Origin: JBIYSM02 sp044759095
GTDB lineage: Bacteria > Bacillota > Bacilli > Brevibacillales > Brevibacillaceae
Assembly: GCF_044759095.2 (NCBI RefSeq)
Contig: NZ_JBIYSM020000036.1
Location: forward strand, 1 to 48,038
DNA length: 48,038 nucleotides
Direction: 5' to 3'
The notes under the pieces are model-generated. The model did not search any database, had not been told where the DNA came from, and worked only from the letters and a program-made list of their open reading frames with translations. Position numbers and translations under genes: made by a program. Positions 1 through 7,853 of the stretch are shown piece after piece (the stretch's first letter is position 1; the number at the start of each line of letters is the position of its first letter).

Positions 1-50
1 AAAATTACGTTAGGTGTGTTTGCCATTCTCAAAAAGGGCGAAAAAACTAA

Positions 51-78
51 TTGACATAGTACGCTTATACACTAAAAT
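51..78 (+). promoter_or_regulatory. Sigma-A-type promoter
   Basis: TTGACA (51-56) and TAAAAT (73-78) are separated by 16 bases, close to the vegetative consensus. Transcription would start within the first hairpin of the palindromic element that follows, so the element would be transcribed as a leader towards the YkvI-like permease gene. This is a sequence match only. Confidence 0.5.
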
Positions 79-80
79 AA

Positions 81-390
81 GACGGGCGGTGAGATATCCG
101 CCCGTCAGTCTGTCGACAAACCCGTATGTATGTGTGAGGGACCGATTTCTCCAGCTACCCGCGAGCTGTGACGACCCGCTAGCGGAGCGGGGTGGGCGCG
201 GGGATCCGCAGCGTCACCTCTGAAACGATATCGTAGCGACGCTACTTTGACGCTGCCCCCGCGAATCGCCGCGGAGCGGACAGTGACACATCCCTGCGGG
301 GAGGAGGGCCGAGCGAAGCGGAGAAATCGATCCCGAATAGACACAATCCCTTTTTCGACAGTCTCACGGGCGGTGAGATATCCGCCCGTT
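81..390. repeat. MITE-like imperfect palindrome, ~310 bp
   Basis: Each end carries the same self-complementary hairpin: ACGGGCGG, an 8-base loop TGAGATAT, then CCGCCCGT (82-105 and 366-389). Inside these, the two arms are inverted copies of each other. GGGACCGATTTCTCC near 140-155 matches the complement of GGAGAAATCGATCCC near 321-335. CTGTCGA lies on the outer side of both arms, and GCAGCGTCA is mirrored across the centre near CGATATCG. No gene was found here. The form suggests a non-autonomous mobile element or a large structured RNA. Positions 1-472 hold nothing else apart from the promoter at 51-78. Confidence 0.55.
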
Positions 391-472
391 TCTCCATCAA
401 TTCCCCTTCTGTTTTCGGCCATGCCTCATACACTTGTACTAGCAGATCTTGCGGGAAAGGAATTGGCATGGG

Positions 473-1495
473 ATGAAGCTGTGGGGAAAAAGCTTTCAAA
501 TCGCCGCCACCTACATCGGCACGATTGTCGGTGCAGGCTTTGCCAGCGGACAGGAGATCCTCGCCTTTTTCACTTCGTACGGACACTGGGGGACGCTGGG
601 AATCCTCCTTTCCACCATTTTGTTTGTATGGCTGGGCTATAAAATGATGTGGCTCTCCTCCTGCATGAAAACACCCTCGTACGAATCGTTCAATCAGCGG
701 TTGTTCGGACCGACGATTGGCCGGGCCATCAACTTGCTCGTCTTCCTCACGTTGTTCGGCGTCACCACCGTCATGCTCGCCGGCGCAGGGTCCGTCCTGG
801 AAGAACAGTTTCAATTGCCTTATGTGGCAGGGACGTCGCTGACCGCCCTGTTTGGTTACTTCGTGCTGAGACAGGGGCTCGAGCGGCTGCTTGCGGTAAA
901 CTCCGTTGTGGTGCCGACGATGCTGCTCTTTTCCTGTCTCATCCTGTTTACCGGCCAAGCCGAGTCTCCCCTGCCGGTAACCGCTCCAACGACCTATACC
1001 TTTCTCTGGAAAGCCGTCCTGTACGTCTCGTTTAATCTGGCGATGGCGCAATCTGTTCTGATTCCCATCGGCTGTACGATTCGCGAGCGACTGGTACTGA
1101 AGCGGGCTGCCGTCATCGGCGGAGGCAGCCTCGGCCTTTTGCTCATGATCGCCCATGCCGCGATGCTGGCGAATTGGGATGATGTCCGGTTGATGGACAT
1201 TCCGATCGTCTACATCACAGACCAATGGAACGATTGGCTGCAGCTGTTCTTCGTCTTCGTCCTGTACTCGGAAATCTTCACCACACTGATCTCCAATGTA
1301 TTCGGCATCACCCAACAGCTTCGCGAACTGCTGCCCATATCGGAGCAGCGCATCTACACGGCGTTGTTTTTGGCAAGCTTCCTGTTTTGCCTCGTGGGCT
1401 ATTCACAGCTGCTGCTGTTCCTCTATCCGCTTTTCGGATACCTCGGTTTGGCCACGATGGTGCGCATCTCCCTGCCTCAGCGTCTCTACCGTTGA
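473..1495 (+). CDS. YkvI-family membrane permease
   Basis: A 340-residue, very hydrophobic polytopic protein with about ten membrane segments. The N-terminal segment carries IGTIVGAGFASGQEI, the glycine-rich signature of the YkvI group in the APC transporter superfamily. Members are annotated as putative amino-acid or ion permeases and the substrate is unknown. ATG 473 is chosen because GGGAAAGG lies about 12 bases before it. An in-frame TTG at 449 would add eight residues and lacks its own ribosome site. The 3' end overlaps the convergent thioredoxin-domain gene by 10 bases, and no intrinsic terminator is visible between them. The family call is firm; the function is not. Confidence 0.8.
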   Translation: MKLWGKSFQIAATYIGTIVGAGFASGQEILAFFTSYGHWGTLGILLSTILFVWLGYKMMWLSSCMKTPSYESFNQRLFGPTIGRAINLLVFLTLFGVTTVMLAGAGSVLEEQFQLPYVAGTSLTALFGYFVLRQGLERLLAVNSVVVPTMLLFSCLILFTGQAESPLPVTAPTTYTFLWKAVLYVSFNLAMAQSVLIPIGCTIRERLVLKRAAVIGGGSLGLLLMIAHAAMLANWDDVRLMDIPIVYITDQWNDWLQLFFVFVLYSEIFTTLISNVFGITQQLRELLPISEQRIYTALFLASFLFCLVGYSQLLLFLYPLFGYLGLATMVRISLPQRLYR

Positions 1496-3531
1496 GACAC
1501 CTGTTCACGAAACCGTTCCAGATAGGTTACCGGCGCCTGACAAGCGAAATGTTCACAGATGTAGGCAGTCACTTCTCCCGCCTGCATCTGTTTGTCTTTC
1601 ACCGCTTCCGCTACGGTTCCAAGCGGGCCGGCAGGGTCATGCAAGATGACGAGAGCGAACGGATCGTACACTCGTCGGACAACCTGCAGGAACGACTGGG
1701 TCCACTCGTCTTCCGCCTTGCCGGCGATTACGATTTCCCGCACTCGTCCCGTGGCAAGCTGCAGCGCCAACAGCGAAAAGCTGTAGCCAATCGGGTAGTG
1801 TTGGATCCCTCCGGCAAAGGCTTTAAGCAATTGCTCGGCTTTTTCACCCAGCTCAGTCCGACCCGTCAGATGGAACAGCCGCAAGAAATTATACGCTGAG
1901 ACGCCGTTTCCGGAGGGCGTCGCCCCATCGTAAATTTCCTTCGGTCGGGCGATCAGCTGCTCACCGTCGCTGCCGTAGAAGAACAGCCCTCCAGCCTGAT
2001 CGTCCCAGAACAATCGCAGCAGGTCATCATTCAGGCGGAGCGCCTCTTGCAGATAGGTCGGCTCCTGTGTCGCGTCAAACAGCTCCAGCAGTCCCCAAAT
2101 GAAGAAGGCGTAATCATCCACGTACCCCAGGTAAGCGGCCTCGCCACCCCGGTAGCGGGCCAGCAGTCTTCCCTGTTCGTTTTGCAGATGGTCAAGGATG
2201 AAACCGACCGCCTTTTTCGCCGCATGCAGGTACTTCTCTTCCCCCAAAACCAACCCGCCTTTGGCCAAAGCGGCGATCATCAAGCCGTTCCAGGCTGTGA
2301 GGATCTTGTCGTCCTTGCCTGGGTGCACGCGCTTTTCCCGATGCTCGAACAGCTTCACCCTTGCCTCTTCCAGCTTTTCTCTATGCTTTTCGCTGACGCT
2401 GCCGGAGCGAATCAGATTGGGGATACTGTGTCCTTCAAAGTTGCCGTGAACCGTAATATCGTACACGTCACAGTAGAGGGAACCCAGTTCCTCCCCCAAC
2501 ACTTCAAGAACTTCGTCAGGCTCCCAAACGTAGAATTTTCCTTCCTCCCCTTCTGAATCGGCATCCTCCGCCGAGTAAAACCCGCCGGCAGGGTCTGTCA
2601 TATCCCGCAGAACATAGGTGAAAATCTCTTTCGCCACCTTGGCATAGGCCGGCTTTCCCGTCGCCTGAAAGGCTTCCAGGTAGGTATAGGCGAGAAGCGC
2701 GTTGTCATACAGCATTTTTTCGAAGTGGGGAACCAGCCACTCCCTGTCCACGGAGTACCGGGCGAATCCGAAGCCTACGTGGTCGTAAATGCCGCCCTGG
2801 TGCATCGCCGAGAGCGTTTTTTCCACCATCGAGAGGGCCTCTGAATCGCCTGTCGCCCGTGATTGACGCAACAGAAACAGCAGGTTGTGCGGTGTCGGAA
2901 ACTTGGGCGCGTCACCGAAACCGCCGTATACGTGATCAAACTGGCGTCGGTACAGCTCTACCGCCTCCTGCAGCGTTTCGCTTGTCAGGGTGCCAGGATC
3001 CGTGCGGGTCATATGGGGCGTCAGTTTCTCGTGTATGTACTCCACCCGTTTAGTGATCTGATCCCTTTCATGCTCCCAGACCGCGGAAACCTGACGGAGG
3101 ATGTCCATCAGGCCGGGACGTCCCCACTTTGATTCCTTGGGAAAATACGTGCCTGCAAAAAACGGCTTGCTCTCGGGCGTCATGATCACGGTGAGCGGCC
3201 ATCCTCCCTGTCCGGTCATCGCCTGACAGACGGTCATGTAGATGTGGTCCACATCCGGCCGCTCTTCCCGGTCCACTTTGATTGAGACAAATTTTTCATT
3301 GAGCAGACGGGCGACTTCGTCGTCCTCGAACGACTCCCGCTCCATGACGTGACACCAATGGCAGGTAGAGTAGCCGATGGAGAGGAAGATCGGTTTATCT
3401 TCCTGTTTGGCTTTGTTGAAAGCTTCTTCTCCCCATGGGAACCAATCTACCGGGTTGTAGGCGTGCTGCAGCAGGTATGGAGATTTTTCATTTATCAATC
3501 TGTTAGGCTGCTGTCCTTCTTTCACCACCAT
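1486..3531 (-). CDS. YyaL-type thioredoxin-domain protein (DUF255)
   Basis: A 681-residue cytosolic protein of the YyaL / spermatogenesis-associated protein 20 family. The first ~170 residues form a thioredoxin-like DUF255 domain that begins NRLINEKSPYLLQHAYNPVDW and contains a CHWC redox-type motif in GYSTCHWCHVMERESF. The rest is an (alpha/alpha)6-barrel resembling N-acylglucosamine 2-epimerases. The biochemical role is not established for bacteria. The start is ATG 3531, because GGAGGA lies seven bases upstream of it. The ATG at 3546 has no ribosome site. The length is normal for the family and both domains appear intact. It is probably monocistronic. Confidence 0.88.
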   Translation of the reverse strand: MVVKEGQQPNRLINEKSPYLLQHAYNPVDWFPWGEEAFNKAKQEDKPIFLSIGYSTCHWCHVMERESFEDDEVARLLNEKFVSIKVDREERPDVDHIYMTVCQAMTGQGGWPLTVIMTPESKPFFAGTYFPKESKWGRPGLMDILRQVSAVWEHERDQITKRVEYIHEKLTPHMTRTDPGTLTSETLQEAVELYRRQFDHVYGGFGDAPKFPTPHNLLFLLRQSRATGDSEALSMVEKTLSAMHQGGIYDHVGFGFARYSVDREWLVPHFEKMLYDNALLAYTYLEAFQATGKPAYAKVAKEIFTYVLRDMTDPAGGFYSAEDADSEGEEGKFYVWEPDEVLEVLGEELGSLYCDVYDITVHGNFEGHSIPNLIRSGSVSEKHREKLEEARVKLFEHREKRVHPGKDDKILTAWNGLMIAALAKGGLVLGEEKYLHAAKKAVGFILDHLQNEQGRLLARYRGGEAAYLGYVDDYAFFIWGLLELFDATQEPTYLQEALRLNDDLLRLFWDDQAGGLFFYGSDGEQLIARPKEIYDGATPSGNGVSAYNFLRLFHLTGRTELGEKAEQLLKAFAGGIQHYPIGYSFSLLALQLATGRVREIVIAGKAEDEWTQSFLQVVRRVYDPFALVILHDPAGPLGTVAEAVKDKQMQAGEVTAYICEHFACQAPVTYLERFREQVSQR

Positions 3532-3585
3532 TATGTAATCCTCCATTACTTGTTCACATTAATGTTAATCTTACCCAATCGAGAA

Positions 3586-3618
3586 GAAAAAAGACACTAA
3601 CGAATGCGTGTTAGTGCC
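3586..3618 (-). terminator. Terminator of the SRPBCC-arsR operon
   Basis: Read leftward, CACTAAC pairs with GTTAGTG (3595-3601 and 3610-3616) and is followed by TCTTTTTTCTTC. It lies 50 bases past the arsR stop codon. Confidence 0.75.
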
Positions 3619-3665
3619 ATTTAGCCATATTCGATATATGGTTCAAGCAGGGAATGTTCTTCTCA

Positions 3666-4034
3666 TCACGAATCGTTATCCGCCTCTACAAAGTTTTTGA
3701 GAGCAGACAGTTTTTCATCCCAATATTGTTCAAAAAAGGCAAGCCATTCTTTTAGTTCGACCAGAGGTTCTGGCTGAAGTTTGTACCGAGTTTCCCGTCC
3801 GACCTTCTGACTACTGACAAGGCCCGCTTCGGAAAGAACATGCAGATGCTTGTTCACAGCAGTACGGCTAATCGGGAAGCATTCCGTAATGGCGGTAATG
3901 GGCATTTCCTTGTCAGCAAGCAATTTTAACAGACTGCGGCGAGTTGGGTCGGCAATTGCCTGAAATACATCGTGCTTGGACGGGGATGCGACCAATTTAT
4001 GCCTCGATAAATGCGGGGAGTTTCTCTTTGACAA
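3666..4034 (-). CDS. ArsR-family transcriptional regulator
   Basis: A 122-residue winged-helix protein. Residues about 24-95 carry the ArsR signature FQAIADPTRRSLLKLLADKEMPITAI, followed by the recognition-helix region FPISRTAVNKHLHVLSEAGLVSSQKVGRETRYKL. No cysteine pair typical of metal sensors is seen, so it fits the SdpR/YczG-like group that is commonly paired with SRPBCC proteins. The start is TTG with GGAG four to five bases upstream. It overlaps the end of the SRPBCC gene by 38 bases, which implies translational coupling. It probably represses its own operon through the two palindromes at 4445-4492. Confidence 0.88.
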   Translation of the reverse strand: MSKRNSPHLSRHKLVASPSKHDVFQAIADPTRRSLLKLLADKEMPITAITECFPISRTAVNKHLHVLSEAGLVSSQKVGRETRYKLQPEPLVELKEWLAFFEQYWDEKLSALKNFVEADNDS

Positions 4035-4422
4035 TTTTCTCCCACCCGCCGTCCATCATGCCACGAACGACTGAGTGTGGTTGCCCAAACTCTGTGACTT
4101 TCTCTGTATCCCAGCCAGAATGAATCAGGGTGAACTCTGTTTTTCCATCTTCTAATTTTTTTAATTCAAAAACAAGGTGCCAATCCTTCCCCCAGTCAAA
4201 ACCGACACGGTTCGGAGGGTCGAGTTCCGTTACTTTACAAGGTGAATCACCGAATGGACCTGCATGAAGGATGAAGTCTCGTCCCAAAATAGGTTCAAAA
4301 GTATTTGGCATCCACCATGCGGCAATACCTTCTGCTGTTGCAACAGCATTCCATACTTTTTCAATCGGAGCATTGAGTATAACTGTTTTCCGGATTTCTG
4401 GCAATGTTCCCTGTGTTTGCAT
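3997..4422 (-). CDS. SRPBCC / AHSA1-like ligand-binding protein
   Basis: A 141-residue START-like helix-grip protein of the AHSA1 (activator of Hsp90 ATPase homologue) family. Typical features are IRKTVILNAPIEKVWNAVATAEGIAAWWMPNTFEP at the N-terminus and FTLIHSGWD in the last strand. Such proteins bind small hydrophobic ligands; the ligand here is unknown. The start is set at ATG 4422 because GGAGG (4430-4434) is seven bases away. ATG 4428 would be only one base from it. This is the first gene of a two-gene operon with the arsR gene, a common arrangement in Bacillales. Confidence 0.85.
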   Translation of the reverse strand: MQTQGTLPEIRKTVILNAPIEKVWNAVATAEGIAAWWMPNTFEPILGRDFILHAGPFGDSPCKVTELDPPNRVGFDWGKDWHLVFELKKLEDGKTEFTLIHSGWDTEKVTEFGQPHSVVRGMMDGGWEKIVKEKLPAFIEA

Positions 4423-4444
4423 AACCATGCCTCCAAATATTTTT

Positions 4445-4464
4445 ATAACACCATTTGGTGTCAT
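4445..4464. promoter_or_regulatory. Operator palindrome, proximal copy
   Basis: ATAACACC, four bases, then GGTGTCAT: a 20-bp palindrome with one mismatch. It lies between the -10 box and the ribosome site of the SRPBCC-arsR operon, 28 bases from an almost identical copy. It is probably a binding site of the ArsR protein encoded in the operon. Confidence 0.65.
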
Positions 4465-4469
4465 AAATG

Positions 4470-4497
4470 AATATAACACCTTTTGGTGTTATGTCAA
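4470..4497 (-). promoter_or_regulatory. Sigma-A promoter of the SRPBCC-arsR operon, operator in spacer
   Basis: Read leftward, TTGACA (4492-4497) and TATATT (4470-4475) are 16 bases apart. The spacer is almost exactly filled by the perfect palindrome ATAACACC-TTTT-GGTGTTAT (4473-4492). Repressor bound there would exclude RNA polymerase. This layout is direct sequence evidence for autoregulation, although binding is inferred. Confidence 0.7.
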
Positions 4498-4529
4498 ATG
4501 CATTTTCTACCTTATCATAGCCCAATGAT

Positions 4530-4564
4530 AAAACAAAAACTCATACCCGACTTGGCATGAGTTT
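4530..4564 (-). terminator. Terminator of the GNAT gene
   Basis: Read leftward, AAACTCAT pairs with ATGAGTTT around a loop and is followed by TTGTTTT. It lies 25 bases after the acetyltransferase stop. Confidence 0.6.
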
Positions 4565-4588
4565 ATAATGATCGCTTACTCAAGTCTT

Positions 4589-5164
4589 TTATTTTTTAAA
4601 CTTATAGACAGCCTTGATAAAGCCGCCAAAAACATCGTGACTAAAGATGAAACCACGACTGAGGTAAAAATCAAGCGCTTCATCGTTGCCATTTGAAACA
4701 TAAATAAATACTAAATCAACATCGGGAAAGCTCTCAAGCCAGTCCATAGACATTTCAAACAGTCTGGAGCCAAGTCCCATGCCACGATATTGATCACGTA
4801 CATACAAGTTATTTAAGCAACCAATCTTTTTGGGGAGATTAACCCAATCTGGATAAAAGCCTATACAGTTTTCAATATTTTCTACGGGAGCCCATTCTGG
4901 ATAAGTGTTCTTACTACTGTTTTCAATATTATCTATGGTAGAGAAAACATACCCAACAGGAATACCATCGTCCTTCACAACAATAACCTGGCTTTCTAAC
5001 GAACTTTCATAGCTTTTTTTCATTCTTGTGTCAAAGTTCATCGTGTCAAATTTCTCTGGTGCGATCGTAGCCTTTGATTTTTGAAAGGCCATGAGTTCGT
5101 TGCACAACTCTCTGCACTGCTCAATGTTTCCATCCTTCACAATTTCAATAGTTATGTTTTCCAT
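4589..5164 (-). CDS. GNAT-family N-acetyltransferase
   Basis: A 191-residue acetyltransferase of the GNAT fold. Motif A is visible as CLNNLYVRDQYRGMGLGSRLFE, with the acetyl-CoA pyrophosphate loop Q-Y-R-G-M-G-L-G. Motif B follows as FIYVSNGNDEALDFYLSRGF. The substrate cannot be read from the sequence. ATG 5164 is used rather than the adjacent ATG 5167 because GAGGTGA sits at the proper distance. It is monocistronic and its base composition is lower in G+C than the flanking core genes. Confidence 0.85.
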   Translation of the reverse strand: MENITIEIVKDGNIEQCRELCNELMAFQKSKATIAPEKFDTMNFDTRMKKSYESSLESQVIVVKDDGIPVGYVFSTIDNIENSSKNTYPEWAPVENIENCIGFYPDWVNLPKKIGCLNNLYVRDQYRGMGLGSRLFEMSMDWLESFPDVDLVFIYVSNGNDEALDFYLSRGFIFSHDVFGGFIKAVYKFKK

Positions 5165-5304
5165 CACTTCACCTCATTAAAAAATGTAAACTTTCTGTAT
5201 TATCCAAATATTATTGAATAAGTAAGTAACCATTGAAATAAAAGATGGACATCGATCATAAAAGAGATGTCCCAAAATCATGTTAACCTTGTATTCGACC
5301 ATCG

Positions 5305-5589
5305 TCAAGTTCTGTTGGTACCCGAGGTTCGTTCTGCCAATGCCTTTAACATGGTCATCTGCTTTGTTAAAATTCTTCGGGTTAACCAGCCAAACATACG
5401 CCCCATGAATTTTGCAAACCAGTTGGAATAGGTGAGATGACACTCGTACTGTAATCGGGTACCCGTTTGAATCGGCTCAAACCTGTAATAAACATCGACT
5501 GCAAACATTTTGTTTCCGATACGAACACCGATCAAACGAGGCTTGTCGTAGCAATAGTCCTGATATGTACGAACCATTATAACAAACAA
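5305..5589 (-). pseudogene. SRPBCC-like protein, 5'-truncated remnant
   Basis: A 94-residue frame whose sequence (DVYYRFEPIQTGTRLQYECHLTYSNWFAKFMGRMFGWLTRRILTKQMTMLKALAE) resembles the C-terminal half of polyketide-cyclase-like SRPBCC proteins, which are usually about 150 residues. The expected N-terminal strand and first helices are absent, and no matching coding sequence is found upstream before the divergent aminotransferase promoter. No convincing ribosome site precedes the first ATG. A genuine short protein is possible but less likely than a gene remnant. Confidence 0.45.
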
Positions 5590-5619
5590 AGAATTTTTTC
5601 CCGATCAACGACATATTTT

Positions 5620-5648
5620 TTATCACTTTTGGTTCAACATGGTATGAT
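5620..5648 (+). promoter_or_regulatory. Putative promoter of the aminotransferase gene
   Basis: TTATCA (5620-5625) and TATGAT (5643-5648) are separated by 17 bases, 40 bases before the start codon. The -10 match is good and the -35 is moderate. Confidence 0.4.
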
Positions 5649-5687
5649 AGAAGATATGAATTCTCAATGAATGGAAGGAAATTCACT

Positions 5688-6995
5688 ATGCACCTACTAG
5701 CCAAACAACTCAACGAAACGCTTCAACGCGAAAACGCACATGTGTACGAAATGTTGTCCGACCTTGGCAGACTGATCTACTTCCCGAAGGAAGGCATTTT
5801 GAGCCAATCCGCCGAAGCCAAGGCAAAGGCCCACAAGTACAATGCAACGATCGGCATCGCTTTGGAAAACGGTCAGCCCATGCATCTGAAGGTCATCCAG
5901 GACACTCTGTCGGCGTATTCTCCAAAAGACATTTACGAATACGCTCCACCGGCGGGCAAACCGGAACTGCGCAGCGTATGGCGGGAAAAGATGATTCAAG
6001 AGAACCCGTCCCTTAAGGGTAAAACATTTGGAAACCCCATCGTAACCAATGCGCTTACGCATGGACTCAGCATCGTCGCAGATCTGTTTGCGGACGCTGG
6101 CGACTCCGTCATTATCCCGGATAAAAACTGGGAGAATTACGAGCTGACCTTCGGCGTTCGCAGAGGGGCCGAAATCGTCAACTACCCGTTATACAACGCC
6201 GAAGGCACATTCAATGCAGACGGGCTGCGTGATGCCATTCTCTCCCAAAAGGAAAAAGGAAAAGCCATCGTCGTGCTGAACTTCCCCAATAACCCAACCG
6301 GCTATACTCCTGGACTCGAGGAAGGGAAGCAAATCGTTGCGGCGATAAAAGATGCAGCGGAAGCGGGTATAAATGTCGTGGCCGTAACTGACGATGCCTA
6401 CTTCGGACTGTTCTTTGAAGGTTCACTGCACGAATCCCTGTTTGGCGCATTGAGCGACCTGCACCCTCGCGTTCTGGCAATCAAGGTGGACGGGGCAACC
6501 AAGGAAGAATACGTCTGGGGATTCCGCGTCGGTTTCATCACCTATGCTGGAAAAAGCGACGCTCTCTTGCAGGCACTGGAACAAAAGACTTTGGGTATCA
6601 TCCGTGCCACGATCTCGAGCGGACCGCATCCGTCACAAACCTTTGTCCTCCAAGCCCTGAAATCACCGGAATTCCACGATCAAAAGCTGGAGAAATTCAA
6701 CATCATGAAAGCCCGCGCCAACCGGGTCAAGAACTTGCTGGACAGCGGCAAATTCGACGATGCCTGGGAATACTACCCGTTCAATTCCGGCTATTTCATG
6801 TGCCTGAAATTGAAAACCGTCGATGCCGAGTCGCTTCGCGTTCACCTCTTGCAGCAATACGGCGTAGGGACGATTGCCCTGGGCGAGACGGACCTTCGCG
6901 TGGCCTTCTCCTGCATCGAAGAACAGGACATAGACGAATTGTTTGAACTGATCTACCGAGCTGTGAAAGACGTTGAACAGCGCAACGTTCAGTAA
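5688..6995 (+). CDS. PLP-dependent aminotransferase, class I/II
   Basis: A 435-residue fold-type I PLP enzyme. FPNNPTGY near the middle and DDAYFGLFFEG are the usual cofactor-binding segments. The Schiff-base lysine is probably in KVDGATKEEYVWGFRVGF, and the substrate-carboxylate arginine is in ETDLRVAFSC near the C-terminus. It would transfer the amino group of an amino acid to a 2-oxo acid in the cytosol. The pairing is not determinable, although the TKEEYVWGFRVGF form occurs in a distinct aspartate/alanine-like subgroup. The start is ATG 5688 with GGAAGG ten bases upstream; an upstream in-frame ATG at 5667 has no such site. A strong terminator follows, so the gene is transcribed alone. Confidence 0.88.
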   Translation: MHLLAKQLNETLQRENAHVYEMLSDLGRLIYFPKEGILSQSAEAKAKAHKYNATIGIALENGQPMHLKVIQDTLSAYSPKDIYEYAPPAGKPELRSVWREKMIQENPSLKGKTFGNPIVTNALTHGLSIVADLFADAGDSVIIPDKNWENYELTFGVRRGAEIVNYPLYNAEGTFNADGLRDAILSQKEKGKAIVVLNFPNNPTGYTPGLEEGKQIVAAIKDAAEAGINVVAVTDDAYFGLFFEGSLHESLFGALSDLHPRVLAIKVDGATKEEYVWGFRVGFITYAGKSDALLQALEQKTLGIIRATISSGPHPSQTFVLQALKSPEFHDQKLEKFNIMKARANRVKNLLDSGKFDDAWEYYPFNSGYFMCLKLKTVDAESLRVHLLQQYGVGTIALGETDLRVAFSCIEEQDIDELFELIYRAVKDVEQRNVQ

Positions 6996-7004
6996 AGATG
7001 ATCG

Positions 7005-7035
7005 AAAGGCTTGCCCACTTGCGGCAAGCCTTTTT
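7005..7035 (+). terminator. Terminator after the aminotransferase gene
   Basis: AAAGGCTTGC pairs with GCAAGCCTTT and runs into TTTTTG, ten bases after the stop codon. Confidence 0.88.
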
Positions 7036-7192
7036 GTTGAAGATTCTTTTGCAGCGGTCTGCAGACCATTAGCTGTCAGGCACATTTGCCTATCTGACTG
7101 AATACCCTGCTCCTGATACAGACAAAAAGGAGGAGAATTCATACACAGACGATCTTCTCTTCCAAGCCTAGCGGGAAAGGAGGTTCCTTCGG

Positions 7193-7810
7193 ATGTTCGG
7201 CTTTTTGAGAAGGCCAACCGTCAATCAGCACCTTCAGCCATTGATCCCCGACTGGTTATATGGTTCGGTTCAGTCAAAAGTTACGCCCGCCAGTAAGGTC
7301 AAACACGAGGATATCAAGGTCATGGTCGTATCCTTGCGTGGAGAACGTTTTCCATTGGTGGCGGCTTATGTCAATGAGTTCAACAAACAGGGTGTCTTTA
7401 TCTTGTATAAACGGATCGACGGCACCTACCGCGAAGTGTATGTGAAAGAAATCCCAGTCCACTTCGTTCAGGTCTATGGCGACTTGGCAATTGTAGTGAG
7501 CGGACGGGCTGGCAGCAGTCCAGGAATTTTGCGCGACGAACATTTTATCATTCGTCAGACGCCTTCTGGATACAAAGAAGTATGGAACGGCATGGCTACC
7601 TATGTGAAAATGCTCCCCGAGGTTCCCCCGCTCTTTTATGAAACGGGCAGTGTCCTGTTGGATCAGGACGGGCGGAGGTTGCTTTATACGACACTGCGGG
7701 AAACGTACCATCGAAAAAACCTGTCAGTTCCCATGACGAGACAGAGCTTCTACCAGATATACCGTTACAGTGAGGAGAGCCACATTTACATCCTGCAGAC
7801 CTCCGGTTAA
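7193..7810 (+). CDS. Protein of unknown function, 205 aa
   Basis: Not recognised. The 205-residue protein has no signal peptide, no clear membrane segment and no known motif. It appears to be mostly beta-rich with alternating hydrophobic strands, for example EDIKVMVVSLRGERFPLVAAYVNEF and GVFILYKRIDGTYREVYVKEIPVHFVQVYGDLAIVV. The gene is convincing because AAAGGAGG lies at an ideal distance before ATG 7193, codon use matches the neighbours, and a terminator follows the stop. It is separated from the aminotransferase by a terminator, so it should have its own promoter in 7036-7190. Confidence 0.75.
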   Translation: MFGFLRRPTVNQHLQPLIPDWLYGSVQSKVTPASKVKHEDIKVMVVSLRGERFPLVAAYVNEFNKQGVFILYKRIDGTYREVYVKEIPVHFVQVYGDLAIVVSGRAGSSPGILRDEHFIIRQTPSGYKEVWNGMATYVKMLPEVPPLFYETGSVLLDQDGRRLLYTTLRETYHRKNLSVPMTRQSFYQIYRYSEESHIYILQTSG

Positions 7811-7816
7811 CGAAAG

Positions 7817-7847
7817 AAGAGGGACCCTGAGTGAAGAGTCCCTCTTT
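7817..7847. terminator. Bidirectional terminator
   Basis: AAGAGGGAC pairs with GTCCCTCTT, with T-rich sequence on the right and A-rich sequence on the left. It lies between two convergent genes and can serve both. Confidence 0.8.
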
Positions 7848-7853
7848 CCATTC

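Noticed and set aside
242..1315. A 357-residue open frame on the minus strand opposite the permease gene
   Set aside because: Its sequence is low-complexity and rich in Gln, Asp and Arg as expected from an antisense frame, it has no family similarity, and the opposite strand encodes a clear membrane protein.
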